A stretch of 61,100 nucleotides of DNA from Streptococcus orisasini (GCF_001431045.1 NZ_BCLE01000041.1:1-61100), one strand, 5' to 3'. Shown: positions 17,169 to 25,754, counted from the first letter of the stretch. Numbers and translations are program-made. Notes: generated by a model not told the origin, from the letters alone.

Positions 17169-18168
17169 GATCATCAAACCAGGCTTTATGACAACTGTTC
17201 AGGACAGCGGCCGCAATGGTTATCAAAGTCAAGGATTCAGTGTTTCGGGTGTTATGGATGTCAGATCGTTTCGGATAGCCAATCTTCTGCTGGACAATCC
17301 TGAAAATGAAGCTGTTCTTGAATTTTCTCTGGTGGGGCCAACCTTAGCATTCACTCAGGATACGATTATTGCTATCACCGGCGGTGATTTTCAGCCGACA
17401 ATCAACGGAGAGCCGGCAGCCATGTATACTGCTCTTTATATACACGAAGGAGATGTTCTAGCCTTTGGCGGTGCTAAGACGGGTTCGCGGGGTTACATCA
17501 GTTTTTCTGGCGGCTTGAAAATTCCAGAAGTCATGGGGAGCCGCTCAACCAATGTTAAAGTTGGTTTAGGAGGCTTTAAAGGCCGGCAGCTGCAAGCAGA
17601 TGACTATATTCCCTTTCGCAGCAACCGTCTGTACCTGCCTCACTTTTTATCCAGAAAACTGTCGGCTGATGATTTTGATCAGGATGCGGCTGTTTTAAGG
17701 GTTGTTTTAGGGCCTCAGGCACAGCATTTTACGGAAGAAGGCCTGCAGACTTTTCTAAGGGGAACCTATACGGTTACCAAAGATTTTGATCGCATGGGCT
17801 GCCGTTTAGATGGTCCCTCTATTGCTCACAAGGACAAGGCAGATATTATTTCGGATGCGACTGTTTTTGGTGCCATCCAGGTGCCAGCTCACGGCAAACC
17901 CATTGTCTTATTGGCCGATCGGCAGACAACGGGCGGCTATACTAAAATAGCAGCGGTTATTTCTGTGGATATTCCCAAATTGGTTCAAAGAAAGATGAAT
18001 CACAGCATTAACTTTGAGGCTATTTCGGTTGAAGAAGCCCAAGACTTGCTGCAAAAGGAGGCCGCTGAATTGGAACAAATGCGCAGCCAGATTCACCAGC
18101 CCTGCCCGGAAGTACTGACGAGACGTCCTACCGCTAAACGTCTGGCCGCCCTTTTTGAGCAAGGTTGA
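17158..18168 (+). CDS. pxpC: 5-oxoprolinase subunit PxpC (KipA family)
   Basis: A 336-residue PxpC/KipA protein. The family begins with the motif seen here as TTVQDSGRNGYQSQGFSVSG, followed by AITGGDFQP and the late VLLADRQTTGGYTKIA. It forms the 5-oxoprolinase complex with PxpB and PxpA. The start overlaps pxpB by 11 bases, with GGAGAGGAGG inside the pxpB coding sequence. Length is normal. Confidence 0.9.
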   Translation: MGIRIIKPGFMTTVQDSGRNGYQSQGFSVSGVMDVRSFRIANLLLDNPENEAVLEFSLVGPTLAFTQDTIIAITGGDFQPTINGEPAAMYTALYIHEGDVLAFGGAKTGSRGYISFSGGLKIPEVMGSRSTNVKVGLGGFKGRQLQADDYIPFRSNRLYLPHFLSRKLSADDFDQDAAVLRVVLGPQAQHFTEEGLQTFLRGTYTVTKDFDRMGCRLDGPSIAHKDKADIISDATVFGAIQVPAHGKPIVLLADRQTTGGYTKIAAVISVDIPKLVQRKMNHSINFEAISVEEAQDLLQKEAAELEQMRSQIHQPCPEVLTRRPTAKRLAALFEQG

Positions 18169-18204
18169 ACGTTGCAATTGTGTGATATTTAAGTAGGAAA
18201 TGTG

Positions 18205-19374
18205 ATGATTGAAAAAATACTTGTAGCCAACCGCGGCACGATAGCGGTCAGTATTATTCGAGCCTGCCGCTGCCTGGGAATCCAGTCAGTTGCTGTTTAT
18301 TCCAAAGAGGATGCTAGGAGCCTTCATGTACAGCTGGCAGACCAAAGTCTTTGCATCGGTCAAGGTTCGCTTGAAAACAGTTATGTGAACCGAGAACATA
18401 TGATTTCGGCTGCTTTATATACGGGAGCCGATGCTATTCATCCGGGCTATGATTTTCTGGCAGAAGATGCCGAGTTTGCCAAGCTTTGTCAACAACACGG
18501 TCTTATTTTTATTGGACCGAGTCCCGAGCTTCTTGAACAGCTGCACGATAATTCTCAAATGGAGCAGATAGTGGCAAAGGTCAATCCTGCTCTCTTATCT
18601 GAAAATTCAGCTCCTATTAATCCTAATAAACCTGCAAAAAAGTTCGTGGACTCTTCTCGAACGATTGAAGTCCCAATTGTTGCTGATCATTTTGGCAATA
18701 TTGTTGCTTTGGGAGAAAGGGACTGTTTGAGTCAGGAAAATGGACAGATAATAGTGGAGGAGACACCCTCACCTGCTCTTGATAGGAAAAGTCGAAAAAG
18801 TTTAGGACAGGCTGCTGTTGAGATTGCCAAAGCTGCTCGCTATACCAATGCCGGAACGGTTAGCTTTGCGACGGACAAATCAAATCGATTCTATTTTAGA
18901 GGAATCACTGCCAGCATCTCATCTGGTCATGCTTTGACAGAAATGGCAGCGGGGACAGACCTGATTGTTGAGCAGATTAGAATTGCCGACGGGCAGCCCC
19001 TATCTTTTAAACAGGAAGATATTGCTGCCAAGGGACATGCTCTTGCCTGCCGTATTAGAGCGCAGTTTTCCTGCAAAGATTCTAAGGCAGAGTCTAGCTT
19101 GGTTAAGCATCTGCATCTGCCTGCGGGCAATGGTATCAGAGTGGATACCGCTCTTTATGCCGGTTATCAAATTCCTGAAAATTATAATCCAGAAATTGCT
19201 CAAATTATTGTTCAGGCAGCTGATAGATTGACGGCCATTCAAAAAATGCAGGCAGCCTTAGATGAAATGGTAGTGCTTGGTGTTGAAAGCAATTTAGATT
19301 TTCAGTATAGTATAATGGAAGACCCTAAATTTAGGGAAGGTAAGATTGATAAAAATTTGATAGAATCATTATGA
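18205..19374 (+). CDS. Degenerate biotin carboxylase (AccC) paralogue
   Basis: A 389-residue relative of AccC, which is normally about 450 residues. The N-terminal domain is recognisable (ILVANRGTIAVSIIRACR, then AIHPGYDFLAEDAEFA). The central ATP-grasp lid with its glycine-rich loop is missing or unrecognisable, and the region corresponding to NTRIQVEHPVTE reads ITASISSGHALTE. The C-terminal YAGYQIPENYNPEIAQIIV stretch is preserved. It is probably not an active carboxylase. Intact accB and accC homologues accompany pxp genes in many bacteria; here no biotin carrier gene is present. The open frame is intact, so a structural or regulatory role is possible. ATG at 18205 follows TAGGA by six bases. 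Confidence 0.7.
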   Translation: MIEKILVANRGTIAVSIIRACRCLGIQSVAVYSKEDARSLHVQLADQSLCIGQGSLENSYVNREHMISAALYTGADAIHPGYDFLAEDAEFAKLCQQHGLIFIGPSPELLEQLHDNSQMEQIVAKVNPALLSENSAPINPNKPAKKFVDSSRTIEVPIVADHFGNIVALGERDCLSQENGQIIVEETPSPALDRKSRKSLGQAAVEIAKAARYTNAGTVSFATDKSNRFYFRGITASISSGHALTEMAAGTDLIVEQIRIADGQPLSFKQEDIAAKGHALACRIRAQFSCKDSKAESSLVKHLHLPAGNGIRVDTALYAGYQIPENYNPEIAQIIVQAADRLTAIQKMQAALDEMVVLGVESNLDFQYSIMEDPKFREGKIDKNLIESL

Positions 19375-19397
19375 ATTCTTAAGCCAAGGAGATCAGT

Positions 19398-20171
19398 ATG
19401 ACATATAAAGTTGATTTGAACAGTGACTTAGGTGAGAGCTTTGGTGCCTATCACATGGGACAAGATAGTGAAATTATTCCTTTGATTAGCTCAGCTAATA
19501 TTGCCTGCGGTTTTCATGCAGGAGATCCTTTGGTTATGCTAAGAACAACCCAGTTGGTTCAGGAAAATAAAATTGCTATGGGAGCTCACCCAGGTTTCTC
19601 TGACCTGATGGGCTTTGGCCGCCGCAACCTTCAGATAAGCACCAAAGAGGCTGCAGCCGATACGACCTATCAGATAGGAGCCTTAGATGCTTTTGCTAAG
19701 GCCAGCAATATGCAGCTGCAGCATGTGAAGCCCCACGGTGCTCTTTATAATATGGCCTGCAAAGACAGCAAGCTGGCCAGAGCCATTGCTCAGGCGGTTG
19801 CCAGTTACGATGACAGGTTAATTCTTTTGTGTCCCGGAGCCAGTGAATTAGCGCTGGCTGCCAAGGCCAGTGGTTTACGAGTGGCAAAGGAGGTCTTTGC
19901 TGATCGTGCCTACGAAAATGATGGCTCCTTGGTTAGCCGAAACAAAGAAGGCGCCATGATTACCGATGAACACTTGGCTATTGAACGCTTGATTCAAATG
20001 ATTAAGGATAAGACAGTTGTTAGTATTGATGGCAAGACCATACCGATTGAAGCTGATTCCGTTTGTGTCCACGGTGATGGTCCCAAAGCGCTTCAATTTG
20101 TCAAAGAAATCAGACAAGCCTTCCAGCAAGAAGGCATTGCCATCAGTCCTTTAGCAAATGTTGTCGATTGA
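19398..20171 (+). CDS. pxpA: 5-oxoprolinase subunit PxpA (LamB/YcsF family)
   Basis: A 257-residue LamB/YcsF protein. Family motifs are DLNSDLGESFG at the start, ANIACGFHAGDP, GAHPGFSDLMGFGRR, HVKPHGALYN, DRAYENDGSLVSR and VHGDGPKAL. It is the subunit thought to carry the cleavage site of 5-oxoprolinase. It closes the operon, with AAGGAG ahead of the start codon. Confidence 0.92.
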   Translation: MTYKVDLNSDLGESFGAYHMGQDSEIIPLISSANIACGFHAGDPLVMLRTTQLVQENKIAMGAHPGFSDLMGFGRRNLQISTKEAAADTTYQIGALDAFAKASNMQLQHVKPHGALYNMACKDSKLARAIAQAVASYDDRLILLCPGASELALAAKASGLRVAKEVFADRAYENDGSLVSRNKEGAMITDEHLAIERLIQMIKDKTVVSIDGKTIPIEADSVCVHGDGPKALQFVKEIRQAFQQEGIAISPLANVVD

Positions 20172-20442
20172 GTTCTCACAAGCTCCCCAATAGTCCATAA
20201 AAAACTCAGTCTTGTAATGAAACGGTTTTAGTGTTTTCTTTGGCATGCGTTTTGCTAAATAAAAGAAGAACGGAGCTTCTTAAGTTAGTAGCAGAAGCTC
20301 TGGGTATGACCTGCCGGGTTGTCCAGCAGGTCTTTACTTGAATGTGCAGCATCCCTTACTTCATGTCTTTGTTAACTAGCAAAAGCGCCCCAGCTGAAAA
20401 AGTTGGGGTGCTTTTTACGAATAGAAAAGAGAAAGGAGTCTT
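20172..20442. other. Intergenic region with three hairpins
   Basis: GAGCTTCT...AGAAGCTC (20273-20300), GACCTGC...GCAGGTC (20308-20332) and the strong terminator at 20384-20416 lie in tandem between pxpA and the toxin-antitoxin promoter. No coding capacity was seen. Confidence 0.5.
20384..20416 (+). terminator. Rho-independent terminator before the toxin-antitoxin operon
   Basis: AGCGCCCCA pairs with TGGGGTGCT and is followed by a T-run. Confidence 0.9.
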
Positions 20443-20491
20443 TTGACAAAAACAAATGAGCGGATTATAATAGGTGTAAATACAATGTATT
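20443..20491 (+). promoter_or_regulatory. Consensus promoter and operator of the toxin-antitoxin operon
   Basis: TTGACA (20443-20448), a 17-base spacer and TATAAT (20466-20471) match the consensus exactly. Just downstream lies the inverted repeat AATACAATGTATT (20479-20491), placed to let the antitoxin or the complex repress its own transcription. Confidence 0.8.
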
Positions 20492-20505
20492 CAAGGAGAA
20501 TAAAC

Positions 20506-20721
20506 ATGACAACAATGACTTTGAGAATCAACGACCAAGATGGAGAGTTGATCAAAAAATACATTCAATTACATGGATTGACAATTTCTGAGTTTGCCAG
20601 ACAGTCTATGCTGGAAAAAATTGAGGACGAATATGATTTGCAGCTTCTCCGTCAGGCCATGGCTGAAGACGATGGCGTGAGGATTCCGATTGAAGATGTT
20701 TTTGAGGAATTTGACATATGA
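20506..20721 (+). CDS. RelB-type antitoxin
   Basis: A 71-residue protein with an N-terminal ribbon-helix-helix-like segment (TMTLRINDQDGELIKKYIQLHGLTISEFARQ) and an acidic C-terminal tail that would wrap the toxin. The ATG at 20506 is used because AAGGAG lies seven bases upstream; the open frame extends further but that part overlaps the promoter. It overlaps the toxin start by four bases (ATGA), typical of coupled toxin-antitoxin genes. Confidence 0.85.
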   Translation: MTTMTLRINDQDGELIKKYIQLHGLTISEFARQSMLEKIEDEYDLQLLRQAMAEDDGVRIPIEDVFEEFDI

Positions 20722-20981
20722 AATACCGAATTGTTATCACCTCAAAAGCGGATAAACAGCTGAAAAAAATGGATGCCTTCACCAGGAAGATGATTTTGTC
20801 TTGGATTAAGAAAAATCTTTATCACACAGACAATCCCCGCCATCATGGAAAAGGACTGATAGCTAATCACTCAGGCGAGTGGCGTTACCGTGTTGGAAAC
20901 TATCGGATTCTTGCTAATATCCTTGACGACGAAATTGTGATAGAAGTCTTTTCAGTTGGCCATCGTCGAGAAATTTATTAA
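20718..20981 (+). CDS. RelE/ParE-family toxin
   Basis: An 87-residue RelE-fold protein. The features GLIANHSGEWRYRVGNYRILANI and the basic C-terminus (VGHRREIY) fit the mRNA interferases of the RelE/YafQ type, which cut mRNA on the ribosome. Overlap with the antitoxin gene supports the pairing. A ParE-like gyrase poison cannot be excluded from sequence alone, but the RelE reading is better. Confidence 0.85.
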   Translation: MKYRIVITSKADKQLKKMDAFTRKMILSWIKKNLYHTDNPRHHGKGLIANHSGEWRYRVGNYRILANILDDEIVIEVFSVGHRREIY

Positions 20982-21484
20982 ATGATTTTTAAGCTTCTTA
21001 CAAGACTTCTTTAAGCCTCGCTTAAGCAAGAGTGACTATACTATAGTCATCCTAGCAATAGGACTCCTAAAACTTTTCTTTTTCATAGCAGTGGCTACTA
21101 ACAATCCTCTCACGCTTTCAGCGTTTAAGATTGAAGTAGCTGTTGCATAGGTATTCGTACGACCTAAAGGTCTACGACTACCGTAAATCTCCTAAAAAGA
21201 AGGCTGAGCAATCAGTCTTCTTTTGTTTTGCAAGAAGTCTAGCTGACTATTGTTTCCACGCTCTCCTATGCCCTATCGAAAATGAGGAGCTAATCATTGT
21301 AGCTGTCAGCAGCGGACATAGGAAATATAGATACAAGAAGTGAGCTAGATGGTTTCATGCATTTGTTGTGCAATAAGCATCTCAATCTTGACAAACCTTA
21401 ATTAACTTTAGTAGAATAATCTTAATAGGACCGCCCACCTCTCTCTGATGTGACAAGGCGGACATTTTTTATATAGTTATTTGG
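20982..21484. other. 500-base non-coding stretch between toxin-antitoxin and methyltransferase genes
   Basis: It holds a perfect 17-base palindrome (TGACTATA-C-TATAGTCA, 21033-21049), a terminator-like hairpin AAAGAAGGCTGA/TCAGTCTTCTTT (21195-21224) and a second terminator with CCGCC/GGCGG arms and TTTTTT (21431-21470). A 66-codon frame at 21143-21343 starts with TTG, has no ribosome site and is not called. The stretch may be a junction left by insertion of the downstream cassette. Confidence 0.45.
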
Positions 21485-21510
21485 AAGCAAGCTGAGAGGC
21501 TTGCTTTTTT
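21485..21510 (+). terminator. Terminator just before the methyltransferase cassette
   Basis: AAGCAAGC pairs with GCTTGCTT around a six-base loop and is followed by TTTTTT. Confidence 0.85.
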
Positions 21511-21542
21511 GAGTATTAATATGTAGAAAGACTATTATAAAA

Positions 21543-21551
21543 TGTTATAAT
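21543..21551 (+). promoter_or_regulatory. Extended -10 promoter of the methyltransferase cassette
   Basis: TGTTATAAT forms an extended -10 without a clear -35. The predicted start site near 21558 lies after the upstream in-frame ATG at 21556, which supports use of the ATG at 21583. Confidence 0.5.
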
Positions 21552-21582
21552 AAAGATGATTAATGATTTAAAGGATGTATCA

Positions 21583-22767
21583 ATGAATTATATAGACTTA
21601 TTTGCGGGTTCCGGTGGTTTATCTCTGGGATTATTTAATTCTGGCTTACATGGAATCTTTGCTGTTGAAAAGAATCAAGATGCATTTGAAACCTTGAAAT
21701 ATAATCTTATTGACAACAAGAATCATTTTAATTGGCCAGAGTGGCTTGAAATGAAGAATTGGGACATTAATGAGCTGTTAACAGTTCACAAAAATGAGTT
21801 AGAAATTCTCTCAAATAGTGTGGATTTGATTGTTGGTGGGCCACCTTGTCAAGGATTCTCGATGGCTGGAAAACGTCAGAACAATGATATAAGGAATCAA
21901 TTAATGCATGCTTATATAAAATTTGTTGAAATTATACAGCCAAAGATGCTATTCTTTGAAAATGTTCAAGGTTTTACTGTTGATTTTAAGAACAGTAAGG
22001 AAGTCAAGAATTATTCAGCAATTTTGGTGGAGGATCTTCAAAACTTAGGATATACTGTAAATTTTCGGATGATTACAATGTCTGATTTTGGAGTTCCTCA
22101 AAAAAGAAAAAGATTCATCTTATTTGCATCCAGAAATAGTAATGATAGTCAAACTTTTTTTGAGGCTCTTGTTGAAAATACTAATAATTTTTTGCTAAGT
22201 AAAAATTTAAGAGTACCAATAACGATTTCTCAAGCAATAGGAGACTTAACTAAAAGTCAAGGTGAAGTAGAGAGTCCAGATACAAAGCGTTTTACAAACG
22301 GAGTTTATGGACAAGTCAATTCAAATTATCAACGATTAATGCGCACAAATATAAAAAAAGATTCTCTTCCAGATAGTCATAGGTTTGTAAAACATAAAAA
22401 AGAGACAGTAGAATTATTTGAACGCCTTATGGATGCCAGTAATAAGGCTATTAGAATTACTCCAGGAATGAATTTAGTTGAAGGTTTGAAAAAGCGTGGA
22501 GTTACCCCATTGAAAGGAGATTCTATTTGCAATACGATTACTTCTATTCCAGATGACTATGTACATTACTCAGAACCAAGGATTATGACTGTTCGAGAGC
22601 ATGCTAGAATTCAAAGTTTTCCAGATGATTATGAATTTAAAGGACCTTATACAACGGGTGGAGAACGTCGAAAAAAAGATGTTCCACGATATACGCAAGT
22701 AGCAAACGCAGTCCCTCCATTGTTTGCTGAGCAGGTGGGAAATGTTATTCTTAATTTCCAAAACTAA
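21583..22767 (+). CDS. DNA (cytosine-5) methyltransferase
   Basis: A 394-residue C5 cytosine methyltransferase with all main motifs in order: motif I DLFAGSGGLSLG (residues 5-16), motif IV GGPPCQGFSMAG with catalytic Cys89, motif VI ENV (about 126), motif VIII QKRKRF (about 173) and motif X ANAVPPLFAEQVG near the end. The target-recognition region between VIII and IX gives no hint of the site. The start at 21583 has AAAGGA seven bases upstream and places motif I near the N-terminus as in the family. No restriction endonuclease is adjacent; instead a GHKL ATPase and a receiver protein follow in one transcript. AT-rich composition suggests acquisition. Confidence 0.92.
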   Translation: MNYIDLFAGSGGLSLGLFNSGLHGIFAVEKNQDAFETLKYNLIDNKNHFNWPEWLEMKNWDINELLTVHKNELEILSNSVDLIVGGPPCQGFSMAGKRQNNDIRNQLMHAYIKFVEIIQPKMLFFENVQGFTVDFKNSKEVKNYSAILVEDLQNLGYTVNFRMITMSDFGVPQKRKRFILFASRNSNDSQTFFEALVENTNNFLLSKNLRVPITISQAIGDLTKSQGEVESPDTKRFTNGVYGQVNSNYQRLMRTNIKKDSLPDSHRFVKHKKETVELFERLMDASNKAIRITPGMNLVEGLKKRGVTPLKGDSICNTITSIPDDYVHYSEPRIMTVREHARIQSFPDDYEFKGPYTTGGERRKKDVPRYTQVANAVPPLFAEQVGNVILNFQN

Positions 22768-22778
22768 AGGAGATGTTT

Positions 22779-24899
22779 ATGGAATCAGAAAAATTACACT
22801 TCAAGGTAAGTTCTGGTTTGAAAGATATACTAGGACGGGATCTTATTACTAACGAATTAGTTGCTATTTTTGAATTGGTCAAAAATGGATATGATGCTGA
22901 TGCCACTGAAATTAATCTTATTATCAATAGTCATGAAAATTCCATTATCATTCAGGATAATGGGAAAGGTATGAACCGACATGATATCGAAAATAAGTGG
23001 TTATTTGTAGCACATTCTGAAAAGAAAGATAGCGATCGTGTCTATGCTGGTTCAAAGGGAATTGGCAGGTTTTCTTGTGACCGATTGGGGAGTAAACTAA
23101 CTTTATTAAGTAAAAAAAATAATGAGCTAAGCGAACTCACCATAGATTGGGGAGAGTTCGAGAAAAATTCTCTGGATGAATTTGAGAAGATGGAAGTTGA
23201 TTATCGGTCAGGTTCAGAAGTTGAAAATGTATTTGAAGCGGAATCGGGGACTCTTTTAAAGATTACAGGGTTACGTGATGATTGGTCGAAAGACCGTGTT
23301 GAAAAAGTGTTTTCAGCACTCCAACGATTAGTGAATCCTTTTATTGACGATGGAAAAATAAAAATCAATGTTCAGTACTTCTCCACAGCTACAGGAATCG
23401 CAGAAATAGATAGGGATGTTAGTAATAACATTGCTACGGTACTAGATAAGAAAACAATTTACATAGAGTGCGAAGTTAAAGAAAGAGAAGTCAGTGTCAC
23501 GCTTTTTGACAAAGAAAAGACAATTTATTCTTTTGATATTGAAAATACAACAATACTTAAGAATATTTATTTTAAAATATATTATATGGGGACGGCAGCA
23601 AAAAATAATTTTTATAGAATTATGAAAGTTCGTGCCAAAGATTATGGTTCTATTTTTCTTTATAAAAACAATTTTCGTATATTTCCGTATGGAGAGGTTG
23701 ATTATGACTCTTTTGGATTAAACTTGAGAAAAACTCAAGGATATAATCGTTATTTAGGACATCGTGAATTGTTGGGTTGGATAAATATTACAGACTCAGA
23801 AAATCACTTTAATGAGGTGACATCACGTGACAGAGGATTTGTGACTAATGCTTATACAATCGCATTTGAAGAATTATATATGGAGTTTATTCAACGGCCG
23901 TTGGAATCTTATGTCCAGTTAGTTAAATTTGGTAATAGTGATATAGATGATATTCAAACAGACGATAATGAAGCTGTTGAAAAATTAACAAGTCGATTTA
24001 AAAAATACAAATTTACAACAGTTCCTAGATATTATCAATTACCTAAAACTGCTCAACCTTTAAATAAAAAGTTTGATTTGTTAGATGATGAAACTACCAG
24101 TATTTCTGAGAAAAAAGAGATTCAAAAAAATTTAAAACAAGCTACGGTCGAGTTAACAAAAGAGAATCGTGAGGTAAAAAGAGAGAGGGAGCAAGTATCT
24201 AGAGAAAATTTAAGGCTAAAAAATGAGATTACAGTAAAAGAAGCAGTTCTTGAAAAAAATAAACCAGCAAGACAAGAGTTACTTTTTCATGAACTTGGCA
24301 AAGTAGGAGGAGACTTAGATGATTCTATCGATGTAATTATTGATCTCATAGCTGAACTAGAAGATCCAATAAAGCATAGTATTCTAGAGCAAGTTGCTAA
24401 ACTCAGGAGATATGCAGATAGGCTAACCTCAATAAAAACACAAATATTACGTGTTAATAATCAATCACTTGGAGATACAATCAGAATAGATATAAAACAA
24501 TATTTAACTGATTACTTTGATATTGCTTCTGAAGAATCAAATGCGAAGATATCAATTTTGATAAGTGGGAAACCGGTATATAAAGATGTTAATATTTACG
24601 ATTTTGGAGTAATACTAGATAATCTTCTATTAAATGCAGAAGAGCTACGTAGAGATGCAGAAATTAATATTTACTTTGAAGAAAATGACAAAGCATTTCA
24701 CTTTATTTCTAATACTGGTCCGATTCCAATCGATCCCATTGATTCTATTTTTAATTTAGGAGTTACATCTAAAGCGGTAGGTACAGGTATTGGCATGTAT
24801 TTATGTCGAGAAATTTGTGAAGAATTCGGATGGAAAATTACTATAAATCAATCAGGGGAGTTTGTAGATTTTAGAATAGGATTTGGAGAAAAAGTGTGA
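22779..24899 (+). CDS. Dual GHKL ATPase: MORC/Hsp90-like N-terminus and histidine-kinase-like C-terminus
   Basis: A 706-residue protein (positions below count from the ATG six bases upstream, so subtract two). The N-terminal GHKL ATPase has the N box ELVKNGYDADA (34-44), QDNGKGM (61-67) and GSKGIGR (93-99), followed by an S5-like region with FRIFPYGE and TSRDRGF (350-356), as in MORC and paraMORC proteins. A coiled coil (about 440-500) leads to a dimerisation-like segment with LLFHELGK (candidate His506). A second GHKL domain has the N box LDNLLLNAEE, a degenerate D box NTGPIP and GTGIGMYLCRE (670-680), typical of sensor kinases. There is no membrane segment. AAAGGAG six bases before 22779 decides the start. 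The gene lies 11 bases after the methyltransferase and overlaps the next gene. Confidence 0.8.
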   Translation: MESEKLHFKVSSGLKDILGRDLITNELVAIFELVKNGYDADATEINLIINSHENSIIIQDNGKGMNRHDIENKWLFVAHSEKKDSDRVYAGSKGIGRFSCDRLGSKLTLLSKKNNELSELTIDWGEFEKNSLDEFEKMEVDYRSGSEVENVFEAESGTLLKITGLRDDWSKDRVEKVFSALQRLVNPFIDDGKIKINVQYFSTATGIAEIDRDVSNNIATVLDKKTIYIECEVKEREVSVTLFDKEKTIYSFDIENTTILKNIYFKIYYMGTAAKNNFYRIMKVRAKDYGSIFLYKNNFRIFPYGEVDYDSFGLNLRKTQGYNRYLGHRELLGWINITDSENHFNEVTSRDRGFVTNAYTIAFEELYMEFIQRPLESYVQLVKFGNSDIDDIQTDDNEAVEKLTSRFKKYKFTTVPRYYQLPKTAQPLNKKFDLLDDETTSISEKKEIQKNLKQATVELTKENREVKREREQVSRENLRLKNEITVKEAVLEKNKPARQELLFHELGKVGGDLDDSIDVIIDLIAELEDPIKHSILEQVAKLRRYADRLTSIKTQILRVNNQSLGDTIRIDIKQYLTDYFDIASEESNAKISILISGKPVYKDVNIYDFGVILDNLLLNAEELRRDAEINIYFEENDKAFHFISNTGPIPIDPIDSIFNLGVTSKAVGTGIGMYLCREICEEFGWKITINQSGEFVDFRIGFGEKV

Positions 24900-25744
24900 G
24901 AAAAAATATTAATATTGTTTGGCTTGAGGATGATCTTAAGGCAGGTGCTCATAAAAAAAGGGTTAATGTAGTTGAAAATATTTTAAAAGAAAAAGGATAT
25001 ATATCTAATTTTATTTTTAAAAAAACTTTTGATGAGGCAAAACAAGCGTTGGAAGAAGATAATAGAATAGATTTTTTTATTTCTGATTTTAATTTAGAAC
25101 AAGATGAAACAGGGTTAACATATTTAGATGAAATAAGGAAAAGTAGGGGATATAAACAATTTGTAATATTGTATTCAAATAAATCAAATAGTGATCTAAA
25201 AAAGGATGTGATTGATTACTTTAAATTACCAGCAACTCCTAATTTCACCTTCTCTAATTTTACTTTCTTCTCGGTTAGTGGGAATAGACTGATAGAACAA
25301 AATTTTAAGGACGCAATTGAGGTTATTCTGTGTAGATGGGATGAACTTAATGCCCTACGTGGTCAGTATATGTATGAAAATGCAGAATTAGAATATCATC
25401 TTCGAAAACTTTGTACCGAATACCCCACAGATAAGCCTTATAAAGAACTAGTGAAAAGTTATTTTTTTAAAAAACTAAACTTAAGTAACATTCAAAGATC
25501 TAACCCGTCTTGTTATGATAAATTAAAAAAAATTAAAGATAATTGGTTAATTCTTGTAGATAGGAGAAATGCACTAGCTCATGTAATAGAGGATTATGAC
25601 AGCAATAGTGGATATTACATAAAGTCAATTTCTGAAAAACAAGGCGACTCTTTTACTATTAGTGAAAGTAACTTGGATGAAGAACGTTGTAATTTACTTG
25701 AAGTAGTGGATATGGTGAAAAAATTATTAAAAATTAAATCTTAG
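24896..25744 (+). CDS. Response-regulator receiver protein with a putative HEPN-type C-terminal domain
   Basis: A 282-residue protein. Residues 1-130 form a receiver domain: acidic pair Asp12/Asp13 after strand 1, phospho-accepting Asp64 in FISDFNL, Ser94 and Lys96 in ILYSNK. Residues 140-282 are helical and contain RRNALAH (223-229), which fits the HEPN ribonuclease motif R-polar-x3-H (Rx4H). No DNA-binding domain is seen. The GTG start overlaps the kinase-like gene by four bases and has GGAGA seven bases upstream, so the two are translationally coupled. I infer a phosphorylation-controlled RNase effector paired with the upstream kinase-like protein. The receiver call is firm; the HEPN call is tentative. 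Confidence 0.65.
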   Translation: MRKNINIVWLEDDLKAGAHKKRVNVVENILKEKGYISNFIFKKTFDEAKQALEEDNRIDFFISDFNLEQDETGLTYLDEIRKSRGYKQFVILYSNKSNSDLKKDVIDYFKLPATPNFTFSNFTFFSVSGNRLIEQNFKDAIEVILCRWDELNALRGQYMYENAELEYHLRKLCTEYPTDKPYKELVKSYFFKKLNLSNIQRSNPSCYDKLKKIKDNWLILVDRRNALAHVIEDYDSNSGYYIKSISEKQGDSFTISESNLDEERCNLLEVVDMVKKLLKIKS

Positions 25745-25754
25745 ACTAAAATAT

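Noticed and set aside
20218..20231. Catabolite-response element after pxpA
   Set aside because: TGAAACGGTTTTAG fits only part of the consensus and lies downstream of a gene between terminators.
21143..21343. 66-codon open frame between the toxin and the methyltransferase
   Set aside because: It starts with TTG, has no ribosome site and runs through a terminator-like hairpin.
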